A DNA stretch of 64,000 bases, taken from the NCBI RefSeq assembly GCF_008757455.1, contig NZ_VCMV01000013.1:11839-75838 (forward strand). The letters are read 5' to 3'. Of the stretch, positions 35,500-44,408 are shown piece by piece. The DNA comes from Microvirga brassicacearum (GTDB lineage Bacteria; Pseudomonadota; Alphaproteobacteria; Rhizobiales; Beijerinckiaceae). A model generated the notes under the pieces. The model saw nothing but the letters and a program-made list of their open reading frames with translations, searched no databases and had not been told where the DNA came from. Positions within the stretch are counted from its first letter, which is position 1. The number at the start of each line of letters is the position of its first letter. The position numbers and the translations under genes are program-made.

Positions 35500-36522
35500 A
35501 TGCAACGCCCAATGACCGTTCCAAAGCAGATCCATGAGCCACTTCTTGCAGTCGAGTCCCTTGCCGTGCGTTTCGGTGGGGTCGACGGCGGCTTTCTCGC
35601 GCTCGAGGACGTGTCGTTTCAGCTGGAAGCCGGGGAGACATTGTCGCTCCTCGGCGAATCCGGTTCAGGAAAATCTGTGACCGCGCAAGCGGTGATGGCA
35701 CTACTCCCGGGCAACGCCGAGATATCCGGCGGCCATATCGCATTTTCCGGCGAGGACCTTGTGAGTCTTCCCCGATCCCGCACGCGGGCTCTTTGTGGCA
35801 CCCAGATGGGCATGATCTTTCAGGATCCGCTTACCGCGCTCAATCCCGTCTTCACGGTCGGAGATCAAATCGCCGAATTATTCCAGGTGCGCCAGGGATA
35901 TGGCCGACGCACTGCTTGGAGTGCTGCTGCGGATGTGATTGACGCGGTCGGTATTCCCGATGCGCGCCATCGTCTCAATGCTTACCCGCATCAGTTCTCA
36001 GGAGGAATGCGCCAACGTCTCGTCATTGCCATGGCGATCGCATTGAAACCGCGTCTTCTTATCGCTGACGAGCCGACCACTGCGCTCGACGTAACCGTTC
36101 AAGCGCAGATCATGGAACTCATCGGCAACCTTCAAAGGGAGACCGGGATGGCCCTTCTCCTCATCACCCACGATCTGGGGGTCGTTGCCGACGTGACCGA
36201 TCGCGTTGCGATCATGTATGCCGGCCGGATCGTGGAAACAGGGCCGGTGAGGGTTGTCTATGACCATCCCGCTCACCCCTATACCCGCGGACTCATGTCG
36301 TCGATTCCGTCTCTCGATGAATCCGACGGTCCACTCTCAACCATTCCGGGCCTTCCGCCCAATCCCAGGGATCGTCCTTCCGGCTGCCCCTTCCATCCCC
36401 GCTGCTCTTTTGCGAAGCCGGTTTGCGCGGTCGAGCGACCGCCCATGCGCGCGCTGAGCGGAGGGCGAATGGCGGCTTGTCATTTTGCCGAGGAGGTGGT
36501 TCGTCTTGACCCTGTCTCCTGA
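35500..36522 (+). CDS. DppD/OppD-type ABC transporter ATP-binding protein
   Basis: This ATPase of about 340 residues has Walker [11 protein letters not shown], signature [15 protein letters not shown] and Walker [15 protein letters not shown]. The C-terminal oligopeptide-transporter extension has cysteines ([15 protein letters not shown]) that bind an iron-sulfur cluster in relatives. The start may be ATG 35500 or ATG 35512. It overlaps the second ATPase gene. Confidence 0.9.
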   Translation: MQRPMTVPKQIHEPLLAVESLAVRFGGVDGGFLALEDVSFQLEAGETLSLLGESGSGKSVTAQAVMALLPGNAEISGGHIAFSGEDLVSLPRSRTRALCGTQMGMIFQDPLTALNPVFTVGDQIAELFQVRQGYGRRTAWSAAADVIDAVGIPDARHRLNAYPHQFSGGMRQRLVIAMAIALKPRLLIADEPTTALDVTVQAQIMELIGNLQRETGMALLLITHDLGVVADVTDRVAIMYAGRIVETGPVRVVYDHPAHPYTRGLMSSIPSLDESDGPLSTIPGLPPNPRDRPSGCPFHPRCSFAKPVCAVERPPMRALSGGRMAACHFAEEVVRLDPVS

Positions 36523-37525
36523 ACCGCTGCTCTCGATCGACGACCTGCGTGTTACGTTTGCTGTGAGATCGACTTTCCTGCGCCGCACGTTGATGGAAGT
36601 GAGCAGCGTCGCTGGCGTCAGTTTGAGTGTGATGCCGGGTAAGACCTTGGGGATTGTCGGCGAGTCCGGATGCGGCAAGTCGACGACGGCGCGGGCCATC
36701 ATCGGGCTGGATAAACCCAGTTCCGGGACAATCACCTTTGCTGGAGAACGGATCGAGATGGCCTCGCCTCAACGACGGAGGCAACTCGCCCGTGACATGC
36801 AGATGATCTATCAGGACCCCTTTGCATCGCTCAATCCACGCAAGACGGTTGCGCAGATCATTGGCGAAGGTTGGCAAGTTCATCCGGATCTCTTGCACGC
36901 AACCGAGCGCAATGCGGAGACCGCCCTGCTGATGCGAAAAGTCGGACTCGATCCTGCGCTTTCTGATCGGTTCCCGCATCAGTTTTCGGGGGGGCAGCGG
37001 CAACGCATCGGCATCGCTCGCGCATTGGCTCTGCGGCCGCGCCTCCTGATTTGCGACGAACCTGTGAGCGCCCTCGACGTATCTGTGCAGGCTCAGACCC
37101 TCAATCTGTTGTCGGATCTCCAGCATGAACTTGGACTCACCTACGTGTTCATCGCCCATGACCTTTCGGTAGTCAGGCATGTGAGCAACACGATTGCCGT
37201 CATGTATCTCGGCCGAATCGTCGAAACGGGGGCGGTCGGACAAATCTATGCATCGCCAGCCCATCCCTATACCCGAGCCTTGATGTCGGCAGCGCCGATC
37301 CCGCGACCCTGGGCCGTCTCCAGGCCCGCCCGAATCGTTCTGAAGGGCGAGCTTCCGTCGCCACTTGCACCGCCGTCTGGCTGTCGCTTCCACACCCGCT
37401 GTTGGATGGCGCGGGAGCAGTGCCGTACCGATGAACCGAAATTGAGGGAAGTGGCCGGTCGACAAACAGCCTGCCACTTCGCAGAGGAGGTCGTCGCTAC
37501 CGCGGGACCTGTGGGGACGCCATGA
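36506..37525 (+). CDS. DppF/OppF-type ABC transporter ATP-binding protein
   Basis: This partner ATPase of about 339 residues has Walker A GESGCGKSTT, signature FSGGQRQRIGIARAL and Walker B LLICDEPVSALDVS. The C-terminal cysteine motif is GCRFHTRCWMAREQC. TTG 36506 is proposed as start because GAGGAGG lies 9-10 nt upstream; this overlaps the previous gene by 17 nt. The stop overlaps the kinase start (ATGA). Confidence 0.88.
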   Translation: MTLSPEPLLSIDDLRVTFAVRSTFLRRTLMEVSSVAGVSLSVMPGKTLGIVGESGCGKSTTARAIIGLDKPSSGTITFAGERIEMASPQRRRQLARDMQMIYQDPFASLNPRKTVAQIIGEGWQVHPDLLHATERNAETALLMRKVGLDPALSDRFPHQFSGGQRQRIGIARALALRPRLLICDEPVSALDVSVQAQTLNLLSDLQHELGLTYVFIAHDLSVVRHVSNTIAVMYLGRIVETGAVGQIYASPAHPYTRALMSAAPIPRPWAVSRPARIVLKGELPSPLAPPSGCRFHTRCWMAREQCRTDEPKLREVAGRQTACHFAEEVVATAGPVGTP

Positions 37526-38508
37526 CTGAGAATGAGACCCTTCAAGTGGGGATCGATGTGGGGCAGGGTGGTACCCGTGTTATCGTTCGGCGGGGAACGC
37601 GGACGGAGCGCTACGTTTCCCCTGGCTACTGGTCAGCCGCCGGGAATGGCGTTGTTTCCGCCGTTTTGCAGAGCGTCATGACCGCAATGATCCCATCGCA
37701 CACGCCAATACAGGTTGGGATCGGGATGACTGGATTGAACGGCAACGCCGTGCCCATCGATGAGCTTTCGCGGGTACTTCGCGAGGCTTTCAGGCTTCAC
37801 TCTCTCACGGCCGCTGACGATAGCGTAACCGCCTATCTCGGCGCCATTGGCACGCATGCCGGAGCCGTCGTGGCAGCTGGTACTGGCACGGTGGCCCTTG
37901 CCACGGACATGGTCACTCGCTGGGGGCGCTGCGACGGATGGGGGGCGGAGCTCGGCGATCACGGATCGGGCTATTGGATCGGACGTGAGGGTGTTCGGCG
38001 GGCTCTGCGCGGGCGGGACGGCGGCGCAAGTGGGCACCTTTTGACAGCGCTAGAAAAGCGCTTCGGTCCGGCAGTTGAGATGCCCGCATTGTGGCGCAGC
38101 CTCGTGGTGACGCCAGATCAAATAGCGGCCTTTGCCACCGACGTGGCGGAAGTTGCCCGACAAGGTGACGAGACCGCACGAGCGATCTGGCGGGAAGCAG
38201 GCATATCGCTCGCGGAGACCGTGTCTTATGCGTTGAGCATGGCCGGCTTGGAGCGGAGCGATGTTCCCGTTGCGGCGACGGGAGGCGTCTTCGCAGCGAG
38301 GGATCTCGTGGCGGCGTCCTTTGAGAACGCGTTGAGCGAAAGGCATCCCCGTGCCGTGATCTCCTCTGCCCCCGGGGACCCGCTCGAGGGAGCCCTCGCG
38401 CTGATCACTTTGCCCAATCCCGCCGCTTTCGGGAACCTGGTGGAGCGAGCCACGGAAGCGGCATGCGATCCGGAGCCGGTAGCAGCGAGTAGAGGGGCAG
38501 GCCAATGA
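37522..38508 (+). CDS. BadF/BadG-type kinase (N-acetylhexosamine kinase-like)
   Basis: This 328-residue protein of the ASKHA superfamily has phosphate-1 motif QVGIDVGQGGTRVIV, VVAAGTGTVALATD and GWGAELGDHGSGYWIGREG. It resembles the BadF/BadG/BcrA/BcrD domain of eukaryotic-type N-acetylglucosamine kinases. Immediately followed, with overlap, by a NanE-type epimerase, so phosphorylation of ManNAc or a related amino sugar at O-6 is the most economical role (inference). Confidence 0.82.
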   Translation: MTENETLQVGIDVGQGGTRVIVRRGTRTERYVSPGYWSAAGNGVVSAVLQSVMTAMIPSHTPIQVGIGMTGLNGNAVPIDELSRVLREAFRLHSLTAADDSVTAYLGAIGTHAGAVVAAGTGTVALATDMVTRWGRCDGWGAELGDHGSGYWIGREGVRRALRGRDGGASGHLLTALEKRFGPAVEMPALWRSLVVTPDQIAAFATDVAEVARQGDETARAIWREAGISLAETVSYALSMAGLERSDVPVAATGGVFAARDLVAASFENALSERHPRAVISSAPGDPLEGALALITLPNPAAFGNLVERATEAACDPEPVAASRGAGQ

Positions 38509-39239
38509 GTTCCGGCTCCCTCCGCCGCCGAGCGCAATCAGGCATTCTGGCAAGGTTGCGTGGACATCTGGTGGTTTCTTGCCAGGCACCAGCGGGAAGC
38601 CCGCTGAAGGCTACCGCGCATATGTACGCGATGGCTGAAGCCGCTCTCTTGGGCGGTGCGGCAGGAATTCGCGCTCAGGGCTATGACGACGTTCAGGCAA
38701 TTGCGCGCCTTGGCCATCCGGTCATCGGCCTGATCAAGAGGGACGAGCCTGGGAGCGCCGTATACATTACTCCACGCGCTTGCGACGTCGAACTGCTGGC
38801 TGCTGCCGGAGCACAGATCGTCGCATCGGATGCGACAGGCCGAACCCGTGCTTCCGGTGAGACGACCGAGCAACTCGTCGCGGCGGCTCATCAATCGGGG
38901 GCTCTTTTCATGGCCGACGTGGACTGCGTCGACGCGGCCCTGGCCGCAGTCGAGGCGGGAGCGGATTTGGTTGGAACGACCCTATCCGGATATACCCTGG
39001 GCCCTATACCGCATGAGCCTGATATTGAACTTGTTGCAGAACTCGCCCGGCGCCTGACAGTACCGGTGGTCGCCGAGGGCCGCTATCGAACGCCTGAGCA
39101 GGTGCGCGCGGCCTTCGACGCCTGTGCCTGGAGCGTTGTTGTCGGTGGGGCCATCACCGATCCAGTGGCCTTGACGCGTCGTCTCGTTAGCGCCTGTTCC
39201 CATCACCTCTTGCCTGAGACATTGGGTGATGACGCATGA
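38505..39239 (+). CDS. nanE: NanE-type N-acylmannosamine-6-phosphate 2-epimerase
   Basis: This 244-residue TIM-barrel enzyme interconverts ManNAc-6-phosphate and GlcNAc-6-phosphate. Motifs are LVVSCQAPAGSPL, PVIGLIKRDEPGSAVYITP (catalytic Lys), FMADVDCVDAAL and GTTLSGYTLG. The C-terminal phosphate-binding segment is VVAEGRYRTPEQV. Translationally coupled to the kinase and to the GntR gene by ATGA overlaps. No NanA, NagA or NagB gene is present nearby, so downstream steps must be encoded elsewhere. Confidence 0.9.
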   Translation: MSSGSLRRRAQSGILARLRGHLVVSCQAPAGSPLKATAHMYAMAEAALLGGAAGIRAQGYDDVQAIARLGHPVIGLIKRDEPGSAVYITPRACDVELLAAAGAQIVASDATGRTRASGETTEQLVAAAHQSGALFMADVDCVDAALAAVEAGADLVGTTLSGYTLGPIPHEPDIELVAELARRLTVPVVAEGRYRTPEQVRAAFDACAWSVVVGGAITDPVALTRRLVSACSHHLLPETLGDDA

Positions 39240-39946
39240 GCCGATTGCGGGAAATCAGAGACGCTCTCTCTGAGAGGGTGCGCGCGTTGCCGCCGCACGC
39301 GATGTTGCCGCGCGAGCGGGACTTGGCAGAGGAACTCGGCGTAAGTCGAACCAGTCTTCGCCAGTGGTTGCGCGAGCTGACGGATGCCGGATTAATCTAC
39401 AGCGTGCGAGGCAAGGGTACCTTCGTCTCAGATCGCCGTATCTCAAAAGGTACCGGTCTTACGAGTTTCACCGAAGACATGGTGGAGCGTGGACTGCAGC
39501 CGGCGACTCAGATTCTCAAGGTCGGACAGACTCTCGCCGAAGTCAGCCTTGCCGATGAATTCGGATTGGCGGCGGGAAGTCTTTTGCATTGCATCGATCG
39601 GTTGCGAACCGCCGACGCCACGCCGATGTGCATAGAGCAGGTGCATCTGCCTGCCGAACTCTTCCCAGGCCTTTTGCGAGAGGAATTGTCGGGATCTCTC
39701 TACGATCTCATGCGACAGCAATACGGCCTGGAAGTGGTCTTTGCCCGCCAACACGTGCGCGCAATCGTGCCCAGCGCGGCACAGGCGCGGTTGCTCCAGG
39801 TTCCGCGTTGCGCGGCTCTCCTCGAGGTTTGCCGCATCGGCTTCGACCATCGGCATCGCGCCATCGAGCGCACGGTTACGACCTACCGGGGCGACCGCTA
39901 CGATTTCACCATGACGATCCGCCGAGACACCTCGCTTCGTGAGTAA
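39236..39946 (+). CDS. GntR/UTRA-family regulator of the amino-sugar operon
   Basis: This 236-residue regulator has a winged helix (LPRERDLAEELGVSRTSLRQWLRELTDAGLIY) and a UTRA ligand domain (CIDRLRTADATPMCIEQVHLP; ERTVTTYRGDRYDF), like NagR/PhnF. Position inside the operon, overlapping nanE, suggests autoregulation through the AGGT-N4-ACCT sites at 31024-31057. Its effector is probably a phosphorylated amino sugar. Confidence 0.9.
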   Translation: MSRLREIRDALSERVRALPPHAMLPRERDLAEELGVSRTSLRQWLRELTDAGLIYSVRGKGTFVSDRRISKGTGLTSFTEDMVERGLQPATQILKVGQTLAEVSLADEFGLAAGSLLHCIDRLRTADATPMCIEQVHLPAELFPGLLREELSGSLYDLMRQQYGLEVVFARQHVRAIVPSAAQARLLQVPRCAALLEVCRIGFDHRHRAIERTVTTYRGDRYDFTMTIRRDTSLRE

Positions 39947-39952
39947 ATAAAC

Positions 39953-41545
39953 ATGCCTGACATTCACACTGACATTCTTATCCTCGGCGGCGGCGTTGGT
40001 GGGGTAGCTGCCGCCCTTGCCGCGTGTTCAATGGGCTGCCGCGCTGTTCTGGTCGAACCGTACGATTGGATCGGCGGACAATTGACGTCACAGGCCGTAC
40101 CACCGGACGAACATCCGTGGATCGAGACGCATGGATCCACCGCCTTGTATCGGGCGTTTCGCAATGGCGTGCGGTCCCACTACCAACGGTACTACCCGCT
40201 CACCCGAGATGCAGCCGCGGACCCATTCCTTAATCCCGGAGGAGGCTGGGTCTCGCCACTGTGCCACGATCCTCGCGTCTCTCTGGCAGTACTCGAGGCT
40301 ATGCTCCTTCCCCACGAAGCATCAGGCAGGATCACCGTCCATCGGCGGGCGAGGTTAATCGAGGCACAGGCTCATGCGGATCGGGTCGTGGCCGCGCGCA
40401 TAGGCCTGGCGGATGGCACCGAGATCGTAGTCGAGGCATCCTATTTCCTGGAAGCGACCGAACGTGGTGACCTCTTGGCGCTTGCGAATGTTGAACATCG
40501 GACCGGGATCGAATCCGCATCCGATACAGGAGAGCCCAGCGCCGCCGCGGCTTCTCGACCACTCGCGATGCAAGCGGTGACAATCGTCTTCGCTATGGAT
40601 CATGTGGACGGACACCATGTGATCGATCGTCCTGTCGACTACGACCATTGGCGCAATGTCACACCGCCGGGCTGGACAGGGCCTCTGCTTAGTTGGACCT
40701 ATCCCAATCCGCGCACATTGAGGCCGACGACTCCACGTTTCCGGCCCAATATCGCCGATCACGAATCCCATGAGGAGGCCTTGCGTCATCCGGATCTTTG
40801 GAGCTATCGGCGAATTCTCGATCGGAGCCTGTTTACAAATAGGTTTTTCCAAAGCGACGTTACCCTCGTGAACTGGCCCATGAATGACTACCTAGAGGGT
40901 CCACTCCTCGGTGTTCCTGATACCGAAGTCCATGAGGCGCGCGCCCGAGCGCTAAGCTTGTCGCTCTTTTATTGGCTGCAGACCGAAGCGCCTCGTCCAA
41001 ATGGAAACGTCGGCTATCCGGGTCTTCGGCTGCGCCCGGACGTGTTGGGCACCGGAGACGGCCTTGCGCAAGCGCCCTACATCCGCGAATCCCGTCGACT
41101 TCGCGCGGTCACGACAGTGGTCGAGCAGGATTTGGCGGTGTCCGCGCGCGGCGATGCTGGAGCTATTCACTACCGTGACAGCGTGGGAACTGGAGCCTAT
41201 CGCATCGACCTTCATCCAACGACGGAAGGTGATCCGTACCTCGACGTCGCGGCCCACCCCTTCGAGATCCCGCTTGGCGCGCTCATACCAGAACGGGTCG
41301 ACAATCTGATTGCGGCTGGCAAAACCATCGGCACAACCCACATCACCAATGGCTGCTATCGCGTCCATCCCGCCGAATGGTCCATAGGGGAAGCGGCAGG
41401 GCGCCTTGCCGCCTTTTGCTTGCAACGCAGTTGTGATCCGCGGTCGGTGCAGGAGAGCGATCTGCTACTGGGAGATTTTCAGACGTTATTGCAGAAAGCG
41501 GGCTCGGATCTGCGCTGGCAAGGCAATGAGAGGCTCCCGGCGTAA
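39953..41545 (+). CDS. FAD-dependent oxidoreductase (FAD_oxidored type)
   Basis: This 530-residue flavoprotein has an N-terminal FAD motif ILILGGGVGGVAAALAACSMG and the family's WIGGQLTSQAVPPDEHPWIE. Its C-terminal half contains ESRRLRAVTTVVEQDL, EIPLGALIPERVDNLIAAGK and ITNGCYRVHPAEWSIGEAAG, as in the large FAD_oxidored proteins of sugar-degrading operons. It is the last gene of the operon, 6 nt after the GntR gene. The reaction is unknown; together with the Gfo/Idh/MocA enzyme it implies at least two redox steps on the substrate. Confidence 0.82.
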   Translation: MPDIHTDILILGGGVGGVAAALAACSMGCRAVLVEPYDWIGGQLTSQAVPPDEHPWIETHGSTALYRAFRNGVRSHYQRYYPLTRDAAADPFLNPGGGWVSPLCHDPRVSLAVLEAMLLPHEASGRITVHRRARLIEAQAHADRVVAARIGLADGTEIVVEASYFLEATERGDLLALANVEHRTGIESASDTGEPSAAAASRPLAMQAVTIVFAMDHVDGHHVIDRPVDYDHWRNVTPPGWTGPLLSWTYPNPRTLRPTTPRFRPNIADHESHEEALRHPDLWSYRRILDRSLFTNRFFQSDVTLVNWPMNDYLEGPLLGVPDTEVHEARARALSLSLFYWLQTEAPRPNGNVGYPGLRLRPDVLGTGDGLAQAPYIRESRRLRAVTTVVEQDLAVSARGDAGAIHYRDSVGTGAYRIDLHPTTEGDPYLDVAAHPFEIPLGALIPERVDNLIAAGKTIGTTHITNGCYRVHPAEWSIGEAAGRLAAFCLQRSCDPRSVQESDLLLGDFQTLLQKAGSDLRWQGNERLPA

Positions 41546-41575
41546 GTTCATCTAGCTTCAGCGAAGCAAGATTTA

Positions 41576-41764
41576 TTGCCGTCCTGGACGCCGTGCGCGG
41601 CTTGCCGTTTGGCAGCACGCTTACGGCTGCAAGTTGACGGAACGGGGCCGTTCTTGACGCTTCCCCCGGACTTCATGCCCGAAGAGTTTCGCGCTTATTG
41701 CCTAGCCACCGCATTTCACGAGACGGCCCGCACCATGCAGCTGTCAGTTGACATTTTGGGATGA
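41576..41764 (+). pseudogene. Possible fragment of a lysozyme/chitinase-like (GH19 type) gene
   Basis: The short frame ends FRAYCLATAFHETARTMQLSVDILG. The segment LATAFHETARTMQ is reminiscent of the catalytic helix of GH19 phage lysozymes and chitinases. Nothing else supports the assignment, and the frame is only 62 residues long with a poor start. Treat as a weak similarity. Confidence 0.25.
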
Positions 41765-41847
41765 GAATATCGGTGTTTCTGGCGCTTTGGACATCAATAG
41801 TGAGACAAGTGGCCGGTTCGCCTTCTCAATTTAGATGTCAATGCTAC

Positions 41848-41879
41848 AGCAGCGCACTCTGAGTGCGCCGCTGTTTTCG
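41848..41879 (+). terminator. Long hairpin followed by T-run
   Basis: ACAGCaGCGCACTC and GAGTGCGCcGCTGT (41848-41861 and 41863-41876) form a 14-bp stem with one mismatch, followed by TTT. It could be a bidirectional terminator for the operon ending at 41545 or an end structure of the adjacent transposase fragment. Confidence 0.4.
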
Positions 41880-41882
41880 ACC

Positions 41883-42206
41883 TTAAAACGGCAGCCAACG
41901 TTGAAAGATGTTCGTTCCCAAAAAAACGTCCCATCGGAAAGTATGATCGATCTGAATCACCTCGAGCGGACGGCTGACTGTGTATTTGCCGGGAGTTGCC
42001 GTCGTGTCCTTGATGATTGCGGCTTCCCCGCGCTTCGGGCCTCTTACACGGGCATCAATCGCTTTAACCCTTGACCGCACTGTTCTACGATCAGGTAACG
42101 GCAGATTTTTATCAGTACACCTGGCATGGACCTCATTGACCAAGTGGGTCAGGGTCGGTCGCGTAGGCTTGAGATGAACCTTTCGAATCGTGTCATTGAG
42201 CGGCAC
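41883..42206 (-). pseudogene. Mu/TniA-type transposase fragment
   Basis: The frame contains RPTLTHLVNEVHARC, RTVRSRVKAIDARV and then RPLEVIQIDHT. The last is the conserved segment bearing the first catalytic Asp of Mu/TnsB/TniA-like rve transposases. After IDHT the sequence diverges (FRWDVFLGTN) and stops, so the catalytic core is missing. The frame just upstream (42149-42343) probably holds the continuation of the N-terminal part after a frameshift. Confidence 0.7.
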
Positions 42207-42535
42207 GAAAAGAAATTTCCAAGGTGAGATCTAAGACGATGGAACGCGTCGTGCCGTCGACATCCCTCGGCCCACCGCGCCGCCTTTGCAGCCTCCTCCA
42301 CCTGAAATTCGCTGTCGCTCACGCCCGCCCCGAATCCAGACAACGTCTGTGACTGGGCGATCCCCCAGGCGGGCTGTGTCGCAAATCTGAGCGGAGGCGA
42401 GGGAATGGTTGAGGCGGTGTCTTGGCTTCAGGCAGCGAGCCTCTCAAACTGCTCGGCGAGTGAGGGCTGCGGATTCCGGGCGTAGAAAAAGCTGGACCAC
42501 GAGAATCCTGGTTTTGTCGCACGACAATCCAAGAG
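42207..42535. other. Degraded stretch, probably mobile-element debris
   Basis: About 330 bp between the transposase fragment and the tRNA-like remnant. A minus-strand frame to 42343 may be the shifted upstream part of the transposase. No intact gene is visible. Confidence 0.4.
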
Positions 42536-42580
42536 GGTTGCGGGGACAGGATTTGAAGCTGTTAACTTTAAGCTCTGAGA
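42536..42580 (-). tRNA. Remnant of the 3' end of an initiator tRNA (tRNA-fMet), likely an att site
   Basis: The plus strand GGTTGCGGGGACAGGATTTGAA (42536-42557, 22 bases in two runs of fewer than 20) is the complement of the acceptor and T-arm of alphaproteobacterial tRNA-fMet (TTCAAATCCTGTCCCCGCAACC). Similarity fades after that (gctgttaactttaagctctgag against the expected cctgtgaccttcaggttatgag). The 5' half and anticodon arm are not preserved, so this is not a working tRNA. Integrases often leave tRNA 3' ends as attachment-site copies. Confidence 0.6.
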
Positions 42581-42648
42581 ATAGGTCAGACACCCGATGT
42601 CGCCCCAAAATCGAAGGCTTGATCGATGCTAGGTAGGACCGTCCAGTG

Positions 42649-43794
42649 TCACACGATCCCCCAGGCGCGGTAGCGGCGGCGACCCGTGAGTTCGCGTGGC
42701 AGCGCACCGCCCAACTGCATCAGCATCAGATCGACTGCCTTGGGCGTCACCTTGAGAAGTTTGGCCCCAAGCGCCACGGTCACCAGGGGACGAGAGAGAA
42801 ACAGCTCGACCAGCTCCGGCAGCTTCGAGTTGCTGCGGCAGGTACGCGTGACCCGGTCCATGGTCTCGCGCGCCAGGATCAGACGCTCGAGATCCTTTTG
42901 CCCTTGCGCGACCGCCTCCTCGATTACGGCGCAGAAGCCGGCGACGATCTCGGGGGCCCCTTCCCTTCCCTGCGGCCGGAACTTGGCGGCCCTGAACCCC
43001 GAGGCCAGCGGCAACAGATGTCCAGTCAGGCCGCGGGCCCGCAGAATGCACCCGGCCATGATAAAGCCGAGCCAGGGCTGGCGCGGATAGAGGTTGAGAT
43101 CGAGCCACGCCTTCCAGGCCATCGCCGCGGCGGCAACTGCCGGCCAGGGCGCGGTCCGCTTTACCAGATCGAGCCAGAGATCCTCGTTCTGCCCCTCGTC
43201 GATTTCGGGGTCATAGACCAGGTGTGAACGGCTGCTCCGGATCGGGGTCTCGCCGGCCAACACCTTGCTGGTTCGCGCAAGCAGGGCATCAATATCGGCG
43301 AATTGCGCCCTCCATGGATCGGCGTCATTGGCGAAGGCCGGATAATCCTCATCGCGCTCACCCTCGCCGTCAGCAGGGGTAAAATCAGAGCGCACTTCCC
43401 TCCCCTCCCCGGTTGTCGGCATGATGCCACGCAAGGCCGCAAGGCCATCGATTGAAATCGGCCACGGTGCCTTGCGTGCAAGAACCGTACGTCTCGCGCG
43501 CAGGGCGGTTGCGGCGCGGGTTAGTTCATGGGTGGGGCTTCTCACATCCATGCCGGCATCGTGCAGGACGACGTCGCCGATATCGACGAGATGACCATCC
43601 AGGATCAGCGCTCGCACTGCCTCGGTCATGTCACAGCGTGATTGCCATCCCGTCGCCAGGCCGGAGGCGTCGAGCCGCGCATCGAGCTTCATCACCGCGA
43701 TGCTAACCTGCTCAAGTCGGCCCGCGATCCTTTCCCAAGGAAGGGAGGGCAACTCCACTGCCGGCGGAGAATGTTCGTCGGTGAACGTCAGCAT
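42649..43794 (-). CDS. RHE_PE00001-family protein (DUF1612 plus HTH)
   Basis: This protein of about 381 residues resembles a family common on rhizobial plasmids. It begins MLTFTDEHSPPAVELPSLPWERIAGRLEQ, has GHLVDIGDVVLHDAGMDVRSP in the middle and ends with a helix-turn-helix-like RPLVTVALGAKLLKVTPKAVDLMLMQLG. ATG 43794 was chosen from the conserved N-terminus; the open frame extends to 43905. Function unknown; DNA binding is suggested by the C-terminal HTH. A degraded partial copy exists at 1140-1235. Confidence 0.8.
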   Translation of the reverse strand: MLTFTDEHSPPAVELPSLPWERIAGRLEQVSIAVMKLDARLDASGLATGWQSRCDMTEAVRALILDGHLVDIGDVVLHDAGMDVRSPTHELTRAATALRARRTVLARKAPWPISIDGLAALRGIMPTTGEGREVRSDFTPADGEGERDEDYPAFANDADPWRAQFADIDALLARTSKVLAGETPIRSSRSHLVYDPEIDEGQNEDLWLDLVKRTAPWPAVAAAAMAWKAWLDLNLYPRQPWLGFIMAGCILRARGLTGHLLPLASGFRAAKFRPQGREGAPEIVAGFCAVIEEAVAQGQKDLERLILARETMDRVTRTCRSNSKLPELVELFLSRPLVTVALGAKLLKVTPKAVDLMLMQLGGALPRELTGRRRYRAWGIV

Positions 43795-44408
43795 GACCCG
43801 AAGCGCGATGATGTCAGGAGAACATTGAGTGGCATGCAGATGGGTGCGGCGTCTGCAATGGTTGGACGACCAGCAGGCCCAGCGACTGCAATCAAACTGA
43901 TCCACCCCATAGCTACAACCCCCACCCCGCTCACCAAGGACGCCAGATCGGCTGCCGAGAGGCAGCTCGAGCGGGACAGTGCTGCCTCCGAGCTGTACAA
44001 TCGACCATACATCCGATTACAGCGTCAATTGGATCGGTCCTTAAACTGTTGATAAGCAACGAGGAGGATTGAAGTTAGCGGAGTCAAACACGCCGTTGTT
44101 ACGGAGGACTCCATATCACCGAGTGCCCCTCAGAACTGACGCTTTTTCCTCAGATCTCCTGCAGAGTCCTAGATGACCCTGCACTTGGCATACGAAGGCG
44201 TGATTTGGCCCATCTGGCCGCCTCCGCGAGGGGAAATCGTCCCTCAGCACGGCCGCGGGCGCCACAGATTGCCGTTATGTAGCCAGGAACGGGATCTAGC
44301 TACGTCTAGAGACGGTCATCTTGTGGTATTAAGCGACTCTGTACAAATGCTCCGAAAGCTGATTCACGATGTACGTCCAATCATCGGCCCACCAGTTTGG
44401 ATGCTCAG
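43795..44408. other. Intergenic region without recognisable gene
   Basis: About 610 bp between the RHE_PE00001-family gene and the serine recombinase. Short open frames are present but none has recognisable similarity. I saw no repeat, tRNA or strong terminator here. Confidence 0.4.

Noticed and set aside
41776-41880. Inverted repeat at 41848-41876 as a phage or integron attC site
   Set aside because: The stem is nearly loopless and lacks attC core sites; a terminator or element end is simpler.
42481-42600. Short frame reading VAGTGFEAVNFKL as a small protein
   Set aside because: That peptide is what the complement of a tRNA 3' end encodes. The DNA match to tRNA-fMet explains it better.
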